Shown here piece by piece: positions 1 to 8,912 of a stretch of DNA of 64,000 nt. The stretch is from Clostridium sp. D53t1_180928_C8 (GTDB lineage: Bacteria > Bacillota > Clostridia > Clostridiales > Clostridiaceae): assembly GCF_015667795.1 (NCBI RefSeq), contig NZ_JADPEL010000006.1, forward strand, positions 98,029 to 162,028, in the 5' to 3' direction. The notes beneath the pieces were generated by a model, which saw nothing but the letters and a program-made list of their open reading frames with translations, was not told the origin of the DNA and did not search any database. Positions within the stretch are counted from its first letter, which is position 1. The number at the start of each line of letters is the position of its first letter. The translations under genes were made by a program, and so were the position numbers.

Positions 1-1756
1 ATACTTTTTTAATAGATGTTCCTGGTAAAATATCATGGAATTGATTTAATAAAATATTTTCCCAATTTTTATTTATATTTTCTGCTGGATACTCTTTTCC
101 TAATAACATTGCTAATGAATTAACCTTTTCAGTTGACTCATAAAGCTGCTCACTTATTCTATTGTCTCTCTTATTTCTTGCCATTGAAGTATAAGTTCCT
201 CTATGATATTCAAGGTATAATTCCCCAACCCATCTAGGTAATCTCTTATTTCCTTCAACTTTCTTTTCTAATTTTTTAAAGTAATCTAATGAATTTCCAA
301 GCTTAACCTTAGGCATTCCTGGTATTCCTTTTGCCATTCTTCTACCTGTTTCTAGCATTTCATAACTTACTCCGCCACCACCGTCTCCGTAGCCATAGCA
401 AACTAATACATCATCATTGATTTCCTTTTGTTGATATCTATCCCATGCACCCTTAATAGACCCTGGATGTAAAATTCCATTATATGTTGTAAAGTGACAT
501 TTTTTATCTTGATTTGGATCAGTTGTAGTTATAAAATGTGTTAAAATCTCTGTTCCATCTATTCCTTTCCACATGAAAGTATCATAAGGCATTTTGTTAA
601 ATTGATTCCATGCAATCTTTGTAGTCATGAAGTAATTAACATTTGACTTCTTTAATATTTGAGGAAGTGCTGCTGAATATCCAAATACATCTGGTAACCA
701 TAAAACTTCATTTTCAACATTAAACTCTTGTTTAAAGAATCTCTTTCCATGAAGAATTTGTCTTATTAATGATTCACCTGAAGTTACATTACAATCAGCT
801 TCAAGCCACATTGCTCCTTCTGGTTCCCAAACACCTTCCTTAACTTTTTCCTTTATTTTTTCATATATATCAGGGTAATCCTCTTTTATAAATTTATATA
901 ATTGAGGTTGTGAAGACATAAATATATATTCTGGATATTGATCCATTAACTTAAGAACCGTAGAAAAACTTCTTCCAACTTTTTCCCTTGTTTGTGCTAC
1001 AGTCCACCACCAAGCTACATCTATATGAGTATGCCCTACACAAGTAGCTACATAATCTTCATGTCCACATAACTTTTCATAAAATTCAACTTCTAAGAAT
1101 TCATTTGCTTTTTTTATACTCTCATTGTATTCTTTTGAAAATACTTTTCTTAAATCCAATAAGTTTATAGCATCATTTAATACCAAAAGCATATCTATTC
1201 TTCTTTTATCATCTTCATCTATTTTTTCACAACTCCATACTGGTACTTGTAAATTAAAATATAAATCTCTTGCTGCTAAATCTATAGTTACTAAGCTTGC
1301 ATTTAAAGTAAGTCTCTTATCCCAAGTTCTACCTGTGTAAGAATGTAAATCTATTTCATATACATCTCCAGCTTTTGCATTATTAGTTAAAATAACTTCT
1401 CTATGATTTATATCTAATCCTTGTATATGCTCACCATTAACATATAGAATAAATTGTGGATTAACAGCATCCCATCCTTCTTCAAAAGCATATATATCTA
1501 AAGCTAAAACTTGTCCTTCAAATTCTTGTGGTACTGTTACTGAAGTTCTAAACCAAAAATGTCTATCATCAGTTCCTCCCCAATTATCTTTATCAGAATT
1601 AAAATTTATCCATTCACTAGTATCACTATTTATTGCTTCTATCCCTAAAAAATTCCCTTCCTTATATTGAAAATCTTTTATTTCTAATTTGTTAGTATAT
1701 ACATTATCCTTAATGTCTGTTGCTATTTTTTTAACTCTTTCTAATATATAACGCAT
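1..1756 (-). CDS. alpha-mannosidase, GH38 (second copy; C-terminus beyond window edge)
   Basis: The frame is open from the ATG at 1756 to the left edge, giving the first 585 codons of a roughly 1,040-residue enzyme. It is a close relative of the complete GH38 protein at 4679-7816 and matches it along its length. Visible family motifs are GHTHIDVAWWWT (zinc-binding His and Asp) and LPDVFGYSAALPQ (containing the catalytic nucleophile Asp). GH38 enzymes hydrolyse alpha-mannosides through a covalent intermediate and need a divalent metal. There is no signal peptide, so it should act in the cytoplasm on imported manno-oligosaccharides. The start is supported by AAAGGATGAG just upstream. It has its own promoter region carrying the motif shared by this locus (1822-1866). 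Family assignment is secure; linkage specificity cannot be read from the sequence. Confidence 0.93.
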   Translation of the reverse strand, partial: MRYILERVKKIATDIKDNVYTNKLEIKDFQYKEGNFLGIEAINSDTSEWINFNSDKDNWGGTDDRHFWFRTSVTVPQEFEGQVLALDIYAFEEGWDAVNPQFILYVNGEHIQGLDINHREVILTNNAKAGDVYEIDLHSYTGRTWDKRLTLNASLVTIDLAARDLYFNLQVPVWSCEKIDEDDKRRIDMLLVLNDAINLLDLRKVFSKEYNESIKKANEFLEVEFYEKLCGHEDYVATCVGHTHIDVAWWWTVAQTREKVGRSFSTVLKLMDQYPEYIFMSSQPQLYKFIKEDYPDIYEKIKEKVKEGVWEPEGAMWLEADCNVTSGESLIRQILHGKRFFKQEFNVENEVLWLPDVFGYSAALPQILKKSNVNYFMTTKIAWNQFNKMPYDTFMWKGIDGTEILTHFITTTDPNQDKKCHFTTYNGILHPGSIKGAWDRYQQKEINDDVLVCYGYGDGGGGVSYEMLETGRRMAKGIPGMPKVKLGNSLDYFKKLEKKVEGNKRLPRWVGELYLEYHRGTYTSMARNKRDNRISEQLYESTEKVNSLAMLLGKEYPAENINKNWENILLNQFHDILPGTSIKKV

Positions 1757-1821
1757 AATTCTCATCCTTTATTAAAAATAATATTTTTATAAGATTTATA
1801 TTTAAATCTTTCTTTGAGTTA

Positions 1822-1866
1822 AGAATACCATACTGAATATTTTCTTTATAGTTGATAAATTTTATA
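1822..1866 (-). promoter_or_regulatory. promoter/operator of the left GH38 gene (locus 1 motif)
   Basis: Read on the minus strand this holds AATTTATCAACTATAAAG, then AATATTCAGTATGG and a -10-like TATTCT. The same block, with few changes, precedes the binding-protein gene (3941-3977) and the permease operon (9918-9955). It is the likely target of the neighbouring YesN-type regulator; this is inferred from recurrence only. Confidence 0.6.
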
Positions 1867-1937
1867 TTTATTGAACTTTTTTCACTTTTGTAATTGTTTA
1901 CTTGTTCTTTTATTAATAACGATTTTTTCTATATACT

Positions 1938-2272
1938 TTATGAACTACATACTACTAAGATATTTAATTCACCAGCTTCTATAGTTCTATTTCAGCTACC
2001 TTAACAACTATAATACCATCTTCTTTTGATATTCCATTTTCAAATCTTACTTTAGACCACGGCTCTATCCTAAAAACTCCATAAACTGCTCTTATTCCTC
2101 CCCATTTTTTAACTTCATTTTTAAATATATCAGCTAATTCATATCCATTTTTTGTTCTCTTATATAATTCCCATGCATATAATCTTTAATTTAATTATCC
2201 AACCTTTTCTTTAATAGACATACTGCTTATTAACTCTTTTATATCTTTATGAAAACTACTTATAGTTTTCAT
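1938..2272 (-). pseudogene. GH3 beta-glycosidase remnant with internal deletion
   Basis: An ATG at 2272 with a good ribosome site (AAAAGGAG) opens a frame resembling the N-terminus of GH3 beta-glucosidases: RLYAWELYK, KKWGGIRAVYGVFRIEPW and ENGISKEDG. It is broken by two TAA codons at 2195-2197 and 2186-2188, reading KVG-stop-LN-stop-RLY. Family members usually have Gln at these places, so both look like CAA to TAA changes. After about 85 codons the N-terminal similarity ends. A shifted frame then reads IEAGELNILVVCSS, which resembles the extreme C-terminus of GH3 fibronectin-like domains. The catalytic middle of a 700-800 residue enzyme is therefore missing. It lies between the substrate-binding protein gene and the second GH38 gene, so a beta-glycosidase was probably once part of this locus. 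Confidence 0.72.
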
Positions 2273-2316
2273 ATTAATAACTCCTTTTAACTTTTTATGT
2301 ATTTAATAGACTTGAT

Positions 2317-2368
2317 AAAAAAAGAGCCCTTCAAAATAACTTAGATTAAGTTTCTTTTGAAAGAGCTC
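2317..2368 (-). terminator. intrinsic terminator after the binding-protein gene
   Basis: On the minus strand a long hairpin (GAGCTCTTTCAAAAG paired with CTTTTGAAGGGCTC, slightly imperfect) is followed by seven T. It ends transcription of the binding-protein gene at 2386-3840. Confidence 0.9.
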
Positions 2369-2385
2369 ATATTTACAAGATTATA

Positions 2386-3840
2386 TTAGTTTTCAGCTTT
2401 CCATGCATCAATTTGAGTTTGCATTTCATCAATAACTTTTTGTAATCCTTGTTCCTTTAATTTTGTGTTCATTTTCTCTAAATATTCATCAATATCAACA
2501 GAACCACTATATAATGCGAACTTAAATTCACTTAAAACATTACTAATAGCCGCTAATTCGTTAGTAACATTTGATGTATCAAATTTAAATCCTAAAGCTG
2601 CTGAAGCTATAGATTCATCATTAAATGTTTGGAATTCATCCCATTTAGTTTCTGGTTCTCCTTCAAGAACATAGTTAATGAATAAGTTACCAAAAGCAAA
2701 ATGAGCAATATCGTAATCTGCATGTTTTTCTGTATATTTGATTGTCTTATCTCCTACTTTTTCGTAATGAACACCTTCGATTCCATAAACAACTAAGTTC
2801 TTTAAGTATTCATCAGTATTTAATAAGTTTAAGAACTCAACAGCTTTTTCTTTATTCTTAGAGTTTGCAGAAACAGCCATCATTGAACCAGTAGTTGAAC
2901 CATTTGTAATATATGCATCAGTAACATTTGAAGTAACAACTTCATATTTTAAGTTTTCAGACCATAATCTATCAGCATAAGGTTGTCCATCAGCCTTATC
3001 TACGAACCTTTTAACTGATTCATCACCATCAGTTGTAGCAGCATCCCCATTTATATATCCTAATTCAAAGAACCTTCTCATAATTTCAAGTTGACTCTTA
3101 AGGAACTCAGTTTCATATAGATTTTTAACTGTTAATGATTTATCATCAAAATCAACCCCAACTGGTTCTACAATTTCATCAAATAATTGTGGTGTACGTG
3201 TTCCTTTAGCTATATAAAGCGGAACTACATCTGGTTCGTTTTCCTTTATAAGCTTTAACCATGGTTCTAAATCTTCTAATGTGTGTATATCTTTGTAAGG
3301 AATGTTATATTTATCTACATATTCCTTAGTAAATCTCCACATTGGTGCAGCTGCAATTTCTTTTTGAGTAGGAACCGCATAAATTTTACCATCTATTTCA
3401 GCACCATCCCAGAATCTTTTATCAACCGCTTCATATGTTTCTTTTAAAGTTGTATCTAAATATTCACTTAAATCTAAGAATGCACCCTTTCTTGAATTTC
3501 CAATATAATCACCTGCCCAAGAACAAGTAAATGCTATATCATAATCTTCTCCTGAATTAATAACCATAGATATTTTTTGACTGTAATCCCCAAATCCTGA
3601 GAATTTCATATTAACTGTTGTATTCATTTTTTCAAGTAAATATTCATTTATTTTTGCTTGAACATCTGTTAAATCATTTGGCTCATTTCCTATACAATAC
3701 CAAACTAATTCTGTAGGCTTATCATCCTTACCACCTGATGTAGCTGTACTACTATCTCCTGAGTTACTTCCACATCCAACTAACATAGTTGAGACAGTTG
3801 CTACACATGTAGCTAGTGATACTATCTTTTTAAATTTCAT
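2386..3840 (-). CDS. ABC transporter substrate-binding lipoprotein, LplA/LipO type
   Basis: A lipoprotein of 484 residues that captures oligosaccharide outside the cell for the permeases at 7887-8891 and 8913-9872. The N-terminus is a lipoprotein signal (MKFKKIVSLATCVATVST) with lipobox LVGC, followed by a Gly/Ser-rich linker. The body is a family 1 solute-binding fold, and the C-terminal third fits the DUF3502 region typical of LipO-like proteins paired with LplB/LplC permeases. I chose the ATG at 3840 over an ATG ten codons upstream because GGGGAGG sits at the right distance. It is transcribed alone, with its own promoter and terminator, downstream of the GH38 gene. No ATPase gene is present, as usual for this class, which shares an MsmX-type ATPase (established knowledge). 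Confidence 0.93.
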   Translation of the reverse strand: MKFKKIVSLATCVATVSTMLVGCGSNSGDSSTATSGGKDDKPTELVWYCIGNEPNDLTDVQAKINEYLLEKMNTTVNMKFSGFGDYSQKISMVINSGEDYDIAFTCSWAGDYIGNSRKGAFLDLSEYLDTTLKETYEAVDKRFWDGAEIDGKIYAVPTQKEIAAAPMWRFTKEYVDKYNIPYKDIHTLEDLEPWLKLIKENEPDVVPLYIAKGTRTPQLFDEIVEPVGVDFDDKSLTVKNLYETEFLKSQLEIMRRFFELGYINGDAATTDGDESVKRFVDKADGQPYADRLWSENLKYEVVTSNVTDAYITNGSTTGSMMAVSANSKNKEKAVEFLNLLNTDEYLKNLVVYGIEGVHYEKVGDKTIKYTEKHADYDIAHFAFGNLFINYVLEGEPETKWDEFQTFNDESIASAALGFKFDTSNVTNELAAISNVLSEFKFALYSGSVDIDEYLEKMNTKLKEQGLQKVIDEMQTQIDAWKAEN

Positions 3841-3894
3841 ATGTTTTTCCTCCCCTATATTTCTCAACACTTTTTATATTATTTACAACATCTC

Positions 3895-3921
3895 TTTGAT
3901 ATTGTTTACATTTTTATTATA
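3895..3921 (-). promoter_or_regulatory. -10 box and cre-like site of the binding-protein gene
   Basis: The minus strand has TATAAT (3916-3921). Three bases further on is AATGTAAACAATATCAAA (3895-3912), which matches the CcpA cre consensus WWTGNAARCGNWWNCAWW except for one base (CA instead of CG). The position over the transcription start suggests catabolite repression. The spacing to the -10 box is the same as at the locus 2 binding-protein promoter. Confidence 0.6.
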
Positions 3922-3940
3922 ACTTCCCTCACAGGATTTT

Positions 3941-3977
3941 CATATTGTATATTTTCTATATTTAGTTGATAAATTCT
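3941..3977 (-). promoter_or_regulatory. locus 1 operator-like motif upstream of the binding-protein gene
   Basis: The minus strand reads GAATTTATCAACTAAATATA followed by GAAAATATACAATATG, the same block as at 1822-1866 and 9918-9955. Here the clear -10 box lies about 20 bases further downstream than in the other two copies. Likely regulator binding site (inference). Confidence 0.55.
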
Positions 3978-4479
3978 ATACGTTATTTGAATATTTTCAC
4001 CTTATAATTTTTTTATTGAATTTGGTATTTATTAAATTCTCCTAATAAATTTCTCCCCTCTGATCTAACCTACTTAAGTTAATGATAAAAACTCCACTCT
4101 GATTGAAAAAAATTATAATTCCACTTACATATATATCATTACAATATTTCAATGACTGTAAAATAATCATAATTAAATATAAATATGCTATCATCTCCGC
4201 GAACACCATTTTATCATACTTCTAGAACATAACCAATATATATACAATATTCCATATTATACAATATGCTTATAATTTTAGTTATACTAATAGGAACTTA
4301 TGATTCAAATCCCCATTTCAAATACTCCAAGTACCTAATTCACCCTTTTACAAACTTCCATAAATATCACCAATATTAATTTTCTTAGTATATAAATTCA
4401 CTTAATGAATATCAATTAAGAGAATTATTTAACTATATAGAGAAATACTATAATCAAATATAATAACGGGGGCATATAA
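3978..4479. other. long AT-rich intergenic stretch
   Basis: No credible gene, RNA or repeat was recognised on either strand. The right end should hold the promoter of the small frame at 4480-4587, but no confident -35/-10 pair stands out. Confidence 0.5.
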
Positions 4480-4587
4480 ATGAAAAATTTCATTAAAATC
4501 ATTTTACTTATGGGTATATCATTATTTTTACTAATAGGCTATAGTTCTAAAGAAGTAGAAAAAACTATAGATAGTTTCATTGAATAA
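4480..4587 (+). CDS. 35-residue lipoprotein-like peptide with altered lipobox
   Basis: An ATG with GGGGGC nine bases upstream opens a 35-codon frame: Lys near the N-terminus, a hydrophobic stretch (IILLMGISLFLLIG), then YSSKEVEKTIDSFIE. It looks like a lipoprotein signal peptide in which the lipobox Cys is Tyr (LIGY, TGT to TAT). It is followed by a bidirectional terminator. It could be the stub of a decayed lipoprotein or a small membrane peptide. It was too short for an ORF-length cutoff and the function is unknown. Confidence 0.45.
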   Translation: MKNFIKIILLMGISLFLLIGYSSKEVEKTIDSFIE

Positions 4588-4611
4588 ACAAATTAGTCTA
4601 ACATAGTCAAT

Positions 4612-4662
4612 AAAAAATAACAAAGGATATTGTATAATATACATCATCCTTTGCTATTTTTA
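4612..4662. terminator. bidirectional terminator
   Basis: CAAAGGAT and ATCCTTTG enclose a further pairing inner part, with A-rich sequence on the left and CTATTTTT on the right. It serves both the small plus-strand frame and the end of the GH38 gene, whose stop codon is at 4679. Confidence 0.85.
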
Positions 4663-4678
4663 ATAATATATATATTTT

Positions 4679-7600
4679 TTATCTTAATTGCACTTTAAAT
4701 GTTTTTATTTCATAAGGTTTTATAGTAAAACTAACTTCCTTATCATTACTTACTAATTTCTTTTCATTATTTTCTAACATATCACATTCATATACGTACT
4801 CTAATTCTCTCATAAATTCTAATTTGCAATTTGTACGTTTATTTTCAAATTCGTATAGTCTTATTATAGTTTCATTACTATCTTCAGCTTTTTTAATAAC
4901 TTCAATCATTACATTCTCTTTATCTACATTTACAAAACTTATTTTTTTATCTAATACTCCACTATGTGGCCCTTCAACCTTTGTAAATAACTCAGTATTT
5001 AATCCATATGCTAATTGTGTAGTTTTAGCCTCCTTCCAAGTTCCTTCATGTACATATATAGAATAAGTAAATCTATGTTCTTCTTGATCAGCCATTGGAT
5101 TTGGATCTGTTCCTGATTTAAGCATAGTTAATCTCATATTTCCATTTTTTATATCATATCCATACTTACAATTATTTAACATCGATATCCCAAAATCACC
5201 TTCTGATATATCAACCCATTTATGGCCAACAGATTCAAACTGTGCTAATTCCCACGATGTATTTTCATGTGTAGGCCTTGTTATATTACCATATTGAATT
5301 TCATAAGTTGCCTCATTAGTGTGTATATCAACTGGAAAAGCTGTTTTTAATACAATATCATGTTCCTTCCAATCTATATAGGAATCAAAATCTATTCTAG
5401 GAATATCATTATAAATATAAATATTTTGTATTATTTTTGAATTTAAGAATTTTCTTTCAACTCTTAAAGTACTTCTTACTGGACCTCTCTCAACAACATT
5501 TATACTTTGAATATCATCTACTATCCACATTTTCTCTTTATAGTATATATCAATATCCCAGTTATCAAAACACATAGGCTTATCTTCAAATGCCTGTATT
5601 TGATTTGCAATAGCACCTTCTTTTAATACTTCTCTATTTGTCTTTTTATCTATTATAGATTTAATTTGACCCTTAGAATCAAATCCTATTTTTATAAAAT
5701 TATTTTCTCCTAATTCTTTATTTAAAATAATAATATTATCTCTTAACTCTACTGTACTCTCAACTAATTCAAAAGTTTTATACCCATTAGCTGGTATATT
5801 TTCAGCAAAGAAAATAGCTTTATTTTTATCAATTTTTTGACAAATAATTGATTTTCCATCTTCATCTATTAATCCTACATTATTTATATTTTCAGGAATT
5901 TCAAATGTAGCTATATCCGATCTTTCAAAGCCTAAAGAGTTAAAGACTACTACACTTTTCTTATCTAAGCTTATATTGGAAGATATATAATTAATACCAT
6001 TATCAACTAGCTCTTCTCCTGTTTTCAATAACTCCTTATATTCAACATCTGTAACATCATATACATCTTTTATAGATGAACCTGGTATTATATCATGGAA
6101 TTGATTTAATAATATCTTTTCCCATGAGTTTCTTATCTCATTTTCTGGATATCTTGCACCTTCTATCGTTGCTAAAGAATTAATTTTTTCTGCTGCAGTA
6201 TAGATATTTTCACATCTTCTATTATCTCTCTTATTTCGAGCCATTGATGTGTAAGTACCTCTATGATATTCAAGATATAACTCTCCAATCCATCTTGGTT
6301 TATTTTTAGCTTTATCCATTTTTTCTTCTAATCTTTTGAAATAATCTAAAGAAGTTCCCATTTGAACTCTTGGGGCTCCCGGTATACCCTTAGCAAGCCT
6401 TCTTCCAGTTTCAAGCATTTCTAATGTGGCACCACCACCACCGTCTCCCCATCCAAATGAAACTAAAACATCATTATTAATATCCTTATTTTGATATCTT
6501 CTCCATGCACCCATAATAGCATCTGGTCTAATCTGTCCATTATAAGTTGTAAAGAATGAATCTCTACTTTGTTCTGGTAATGATGTACTTATAAAGTGTG
6601 TTAATACTTCACTTCCATCAATCCCTTCCCACATAAAGGTATCATTGGGGATTTTATTAAATTGATTCCAAGAAATCTTAGTTGTCATAAAATATTTTAT
6701 TCCTGACTTCTTTAAGATTTGTGGTAATGCTGCAGAATATCCAAATACATCTGGTAACCATAATATTTCATTTTCTACATTAAATTCTTCCTTAAAGAAT
6801 CTCTTTCCATGTAATATTTGTCTTATTAATGATTCACCCGAAGTTACATTACAATCTGCTTCCAGCCACATAGAACCTTCTGGCTCCCAGACACCTTCTT
6901 TAATCTTCCCTTTAACCTTCTCATATAAGTCTGGATGATCTTCTTTTAAAAACTTATATAATTGTGGTTGTGAAGACATAAAAATATACTCTGGATACTC
7001 TTCCATAAGTTTTAAAACAGTTGAAAAACTTCTTGCAACCTTTTCTCTTGTTTGAGCTACAGTCCATAGCCAAGCAACATCTATGTGTGTATGTCCCACA
7101 CAAGTAGCTATTGACTCACTATGACCGCATAATTCTCCATAAAACTTTTCTTCTAAATATTTATTTGCTCGTATTAAACTTTCGTCATATTCTTTAGATT
7201 TAGGTATTCTAAAATCTATTAAATTTATAGAATCATTTAATACTCTAATCATATCTATTCTTTTTTTATCATCTTTGTCAAGCTGCTTACATACATCTAT
7301 TGGAACTTTTAAGTTGAAATATAGTTTTCTAGCTTCTTCATCTACTACTACTAATTTTCCACCTAATGTCACTTTTCTATCAAAAACTCTACCTGCATAT
7401 GCATGTAAATCTATTTCATATTTCGTACCTGGAACTGCATCATGAGTTAATATAAATTCTTGATGATTTACATCTAATCCTTGAAGTTTTTCTCCATTTA
7501 CAAATAATATAAATTGTGGATTAATAACATTATCCCAATTTTCTGCATAAGTATAAAAGTTTAATGCAACGGTTTTCCCTTTAAAACTTTCTGGAACTTC

Positions 7601-7816
7601 TATAGAGCACTTAAACCATCCATGCTTATCCATTCCACCCCATAGTTGTCCCTCTTGAAATTCATTCCAATTTTCTGTTGGTATCTCATTTGCAATTTCT
7701 AAGGTGTCATATTTACCTTCTACAAATCTAAAATCATCTATTTTTATAACTTGTCTATATATATTTTTATCTATTTCCCTACATATTTTTTCTAGCCTCT
7801 CCAATAAGTAATGCAT
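4679..7816 (-). CDS. alpha-mannosidase, GH38
   Basis: A complete 1,045-residue cytoplasmic GH38 enzyme that removes alpha-linked mannose. It has no signal peptide. The N-terminal domain (about 1-230) is followed by the catalytic domain with GHTHIDVAWLWT near residue 242 (metal ligands) and WLPDVFGYSAALPQ near residue 353 (nucleophile Asp). The middle domain with RNKRDNRR and the all-beta C-terminal GH38C region fill the rest. The ATG at 7816 is preferred over one six codons upstream because AAGGGGTG is well placed for it. It is the last gene of the permease operon, about 70 bases after the second permease, so imported mannosides are likely its substrate. Length is normal for the family and key residues are intact. 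Confidence 0.95.
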   Translation of the reverse strand: MHYLLERLEKICREIDKNIYRQVIKIDDFRFVEGKYDTLEIANEIPTENWNEFQEGQLWGGMDKHGWFKCSIEVPESFKGKTVALNFYTYAENWDNVINPQFILFVNGEKLQGLDVNHQEFILTHDAVPGTKYEIDLHAYAGRVFDRKVTLGGKLVVVDEEARKLYFNLKVPIDVCKQLDKDDKKRIDMIRVLNDSINLIDFRIPKSKEYDESLIRANKYLEEKFYGELCGHSESIATCVGHTHIDVAWLWTVAQTREKVARSFSTVLKLMEEYPEYIFMSSQPQLYKFLKEDHPDLYEKVKGKIKEGVWEPEGSMWLEADCNVTSGESLIRQILHGKRFFKEEFNVENEILWLPDVFGYSAALPQILKKSGIKYFMTTKISWNQFNKIPNDTFMWEGIDGSEVLTHFISTSLPEQSRDSFFTTYNGQIRPDAIMGAWRRYQNKDINNDVLVSFGWGDGGGGATLEMLETGRRLAKGIPGAPRVQMGTSLDYFKRLEEKMDKAKNKPRWIGELYLEYHRGTYTSMARNKRDNRRCENIYTAAEKINSLATIEGARYPENEIRNSWEKILLNQFHDIIPGSSIKDVYDVTDVEYKELLKTGEELVDNGINYISSNISLDKKSVVVFNSLGFERSDIATFEIPENINNVGLIDEDGKSIICQKIDKNKAIFFAENIPANGYKTFELVESTVELRDNIIILNKELGENNFIKIGFDSKGQIKSIIDKKTNREVLKEGAIANQIQAFEDKPMCFDNWDIDIYYKEKMWIVDDIQSINVVERGPVRSTLRVERKFLNSKIIQNIYIYNDIPRIDFDSYIDWKEHDIVLKTAFPVDIHTNEATYEIQYGNITRPTHENTSWELAQFESVGHKWVDISEGDFGISMLNNCKYGYDIKNGNMRLTMLKSGTDPNPMADQEEHRFTYSIYVHEGTWKEAKTTQLAYGLNTELFTKVEGPHSGVLDKKISFVNVDKENVMIEVIKKAEDSNETIIRLYEFENKRTNCKLEFMRELEYVYECDMLENNEKKLVSNDKEVSFTIKPYEIKTFKVQLR

Positions 7817-7886
7817 ATTACACCCCTTAAACAACTTTTTTATTGTACTATTTTTTTATTATAAACTTTCTATAAATCAATATTTA

Positions 7887-8891
7887 TTATTCCTTAACTG
7901 CTCCAATTGTTAATCCACTTACAAAATATCTTTGGAAGAATGGATAAGTTATTATAATTGGTAATGTTGAAATAACAACTATAGCCATTTTAGAAGTTTC
8001 TTTTGGTAATGTTGCAGCAATAGATGTTGTATTTGATCCTAATGCAGATGCGTTAGTAGCTAAGAATTCTACTGATTTTTCAATTCTTATAAGAATATAC
8101 TGTAATGGCATTAATGAACTTTCATCTATATATAACATTGCATTAAACCAGTCATTCCAATATCCTAATGCTAAGAATAGGGAAATTGTTGCAATACCAG
8201 GTATTGAAATTGGTAGTACGATTTTCAAGAATGTCCTCCACTCAGATGCTCCATCTATTTTAGCTGATTCTAATACAGCTTCAGGAACTGAAGTTTTAAA
8301 GAATGTTCTTAAAATAATTATATTAAATGAACTAACACATATCGGTAATATAAGAGCTAATAAACTATTTTTTAAACCTAAAAATTTTGTTATAACTAAG
8401 TAACTCGAAACCATACCACCTGAGAATAACATAGGAATAAATATTAACTTTGTAAAAAAACCTCTATATGCAAAACTTCTTCTAGATATTGCATAAGCAA
8501 ACATTGCCATTACTAAAACCCCAAGTACTGTTCCCGTTACTGTAACAAGAATTGTAACACCATATGAATTTATTATAGAAGCACTTGATGAAAATATATA
8601 TTCATAAGCTTCAAAACTCCACTCTTTTGGGAAAAATGAATAACCATTAGTTTTTATATAGTTTTCACTTGTAAATGATATTATTAAAACAAATATAAAT
8701 GGTACAATACATGCTGCAGATATAAGCGCAAATATTATATTTAATATAAAGTTTGTTGGTTTTGAAACTCTATTAAATCTACTAACTGTATCCTCTTGTT
8801 CTTGCTTTTTTGATTTTCTTCTATCTGACATTTTCTTTTTAAATGATTTTGTCTTACTTTCTTTTTGTTGTTCTATCTTAATTGATTCCAT
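7887..8891 (-). CDS. ABC sugar transporter permease, LplC/YtcP type
   Basis: A 334-residue membrane protein with a charged N-terminal tail of about 50 residues and six predicted membrane segments. The cytoplasmic loop ESAKIDGASEWRTFLKIVLPIS is the EAA motif that contacts the ATPase. The C-terminus FVSGLTIGAVKE is typical of oligosaccharide permeases of this family. It pairs with the permease at 8913-9872, from which it is separated by about 20 bases. The ATG at 8891 has GGTGAG upstream; an in-frame GTG four codons earlier is less likely. It forms the membrane pore for the glycan bound by the lipoprotein at 2386-3840. Confidence 0.93.
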   Translation of the reverse strand: MESIKIEQQKESKTKSFKKKMSDRRKSKKQEQEDTVSRFNRVSKPTNFILNIIFALISAACIVPFIFVLIISFTSENYIKTNGYSFFPKEWSFEAYEYIFSSSASIINSYGVTILVTVTGTVLGVLVMAMFAYAISRRSFAYRGFFTKLIFIPMLFSGGMVSSYLVITKFLGLKNSLLALILPICVSSFNIIILRTFFKTSVPEAVLESAKIDGASEWRTFLKIVLPISIPGIATISLFLALGYWNDWFNAMLYIDESSLMPLQYILIRIEKSVEFLATNASALGSNTTSIAATLPKETSKMAIVVISTLPIIITYPFFQRYFVSGLTIGAVKE

Positions 8892-8912
8892 TAATCTCAC
8901 CACCTATATTTT

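Noticed and set aside
1884-1910. cre-like sequence upstream of the left GH38 operator (GTAAACAATTACAAA)
   Set aside because: At least two mismatches to the consensus and it lies upstream rather than downstream of the -10 region.
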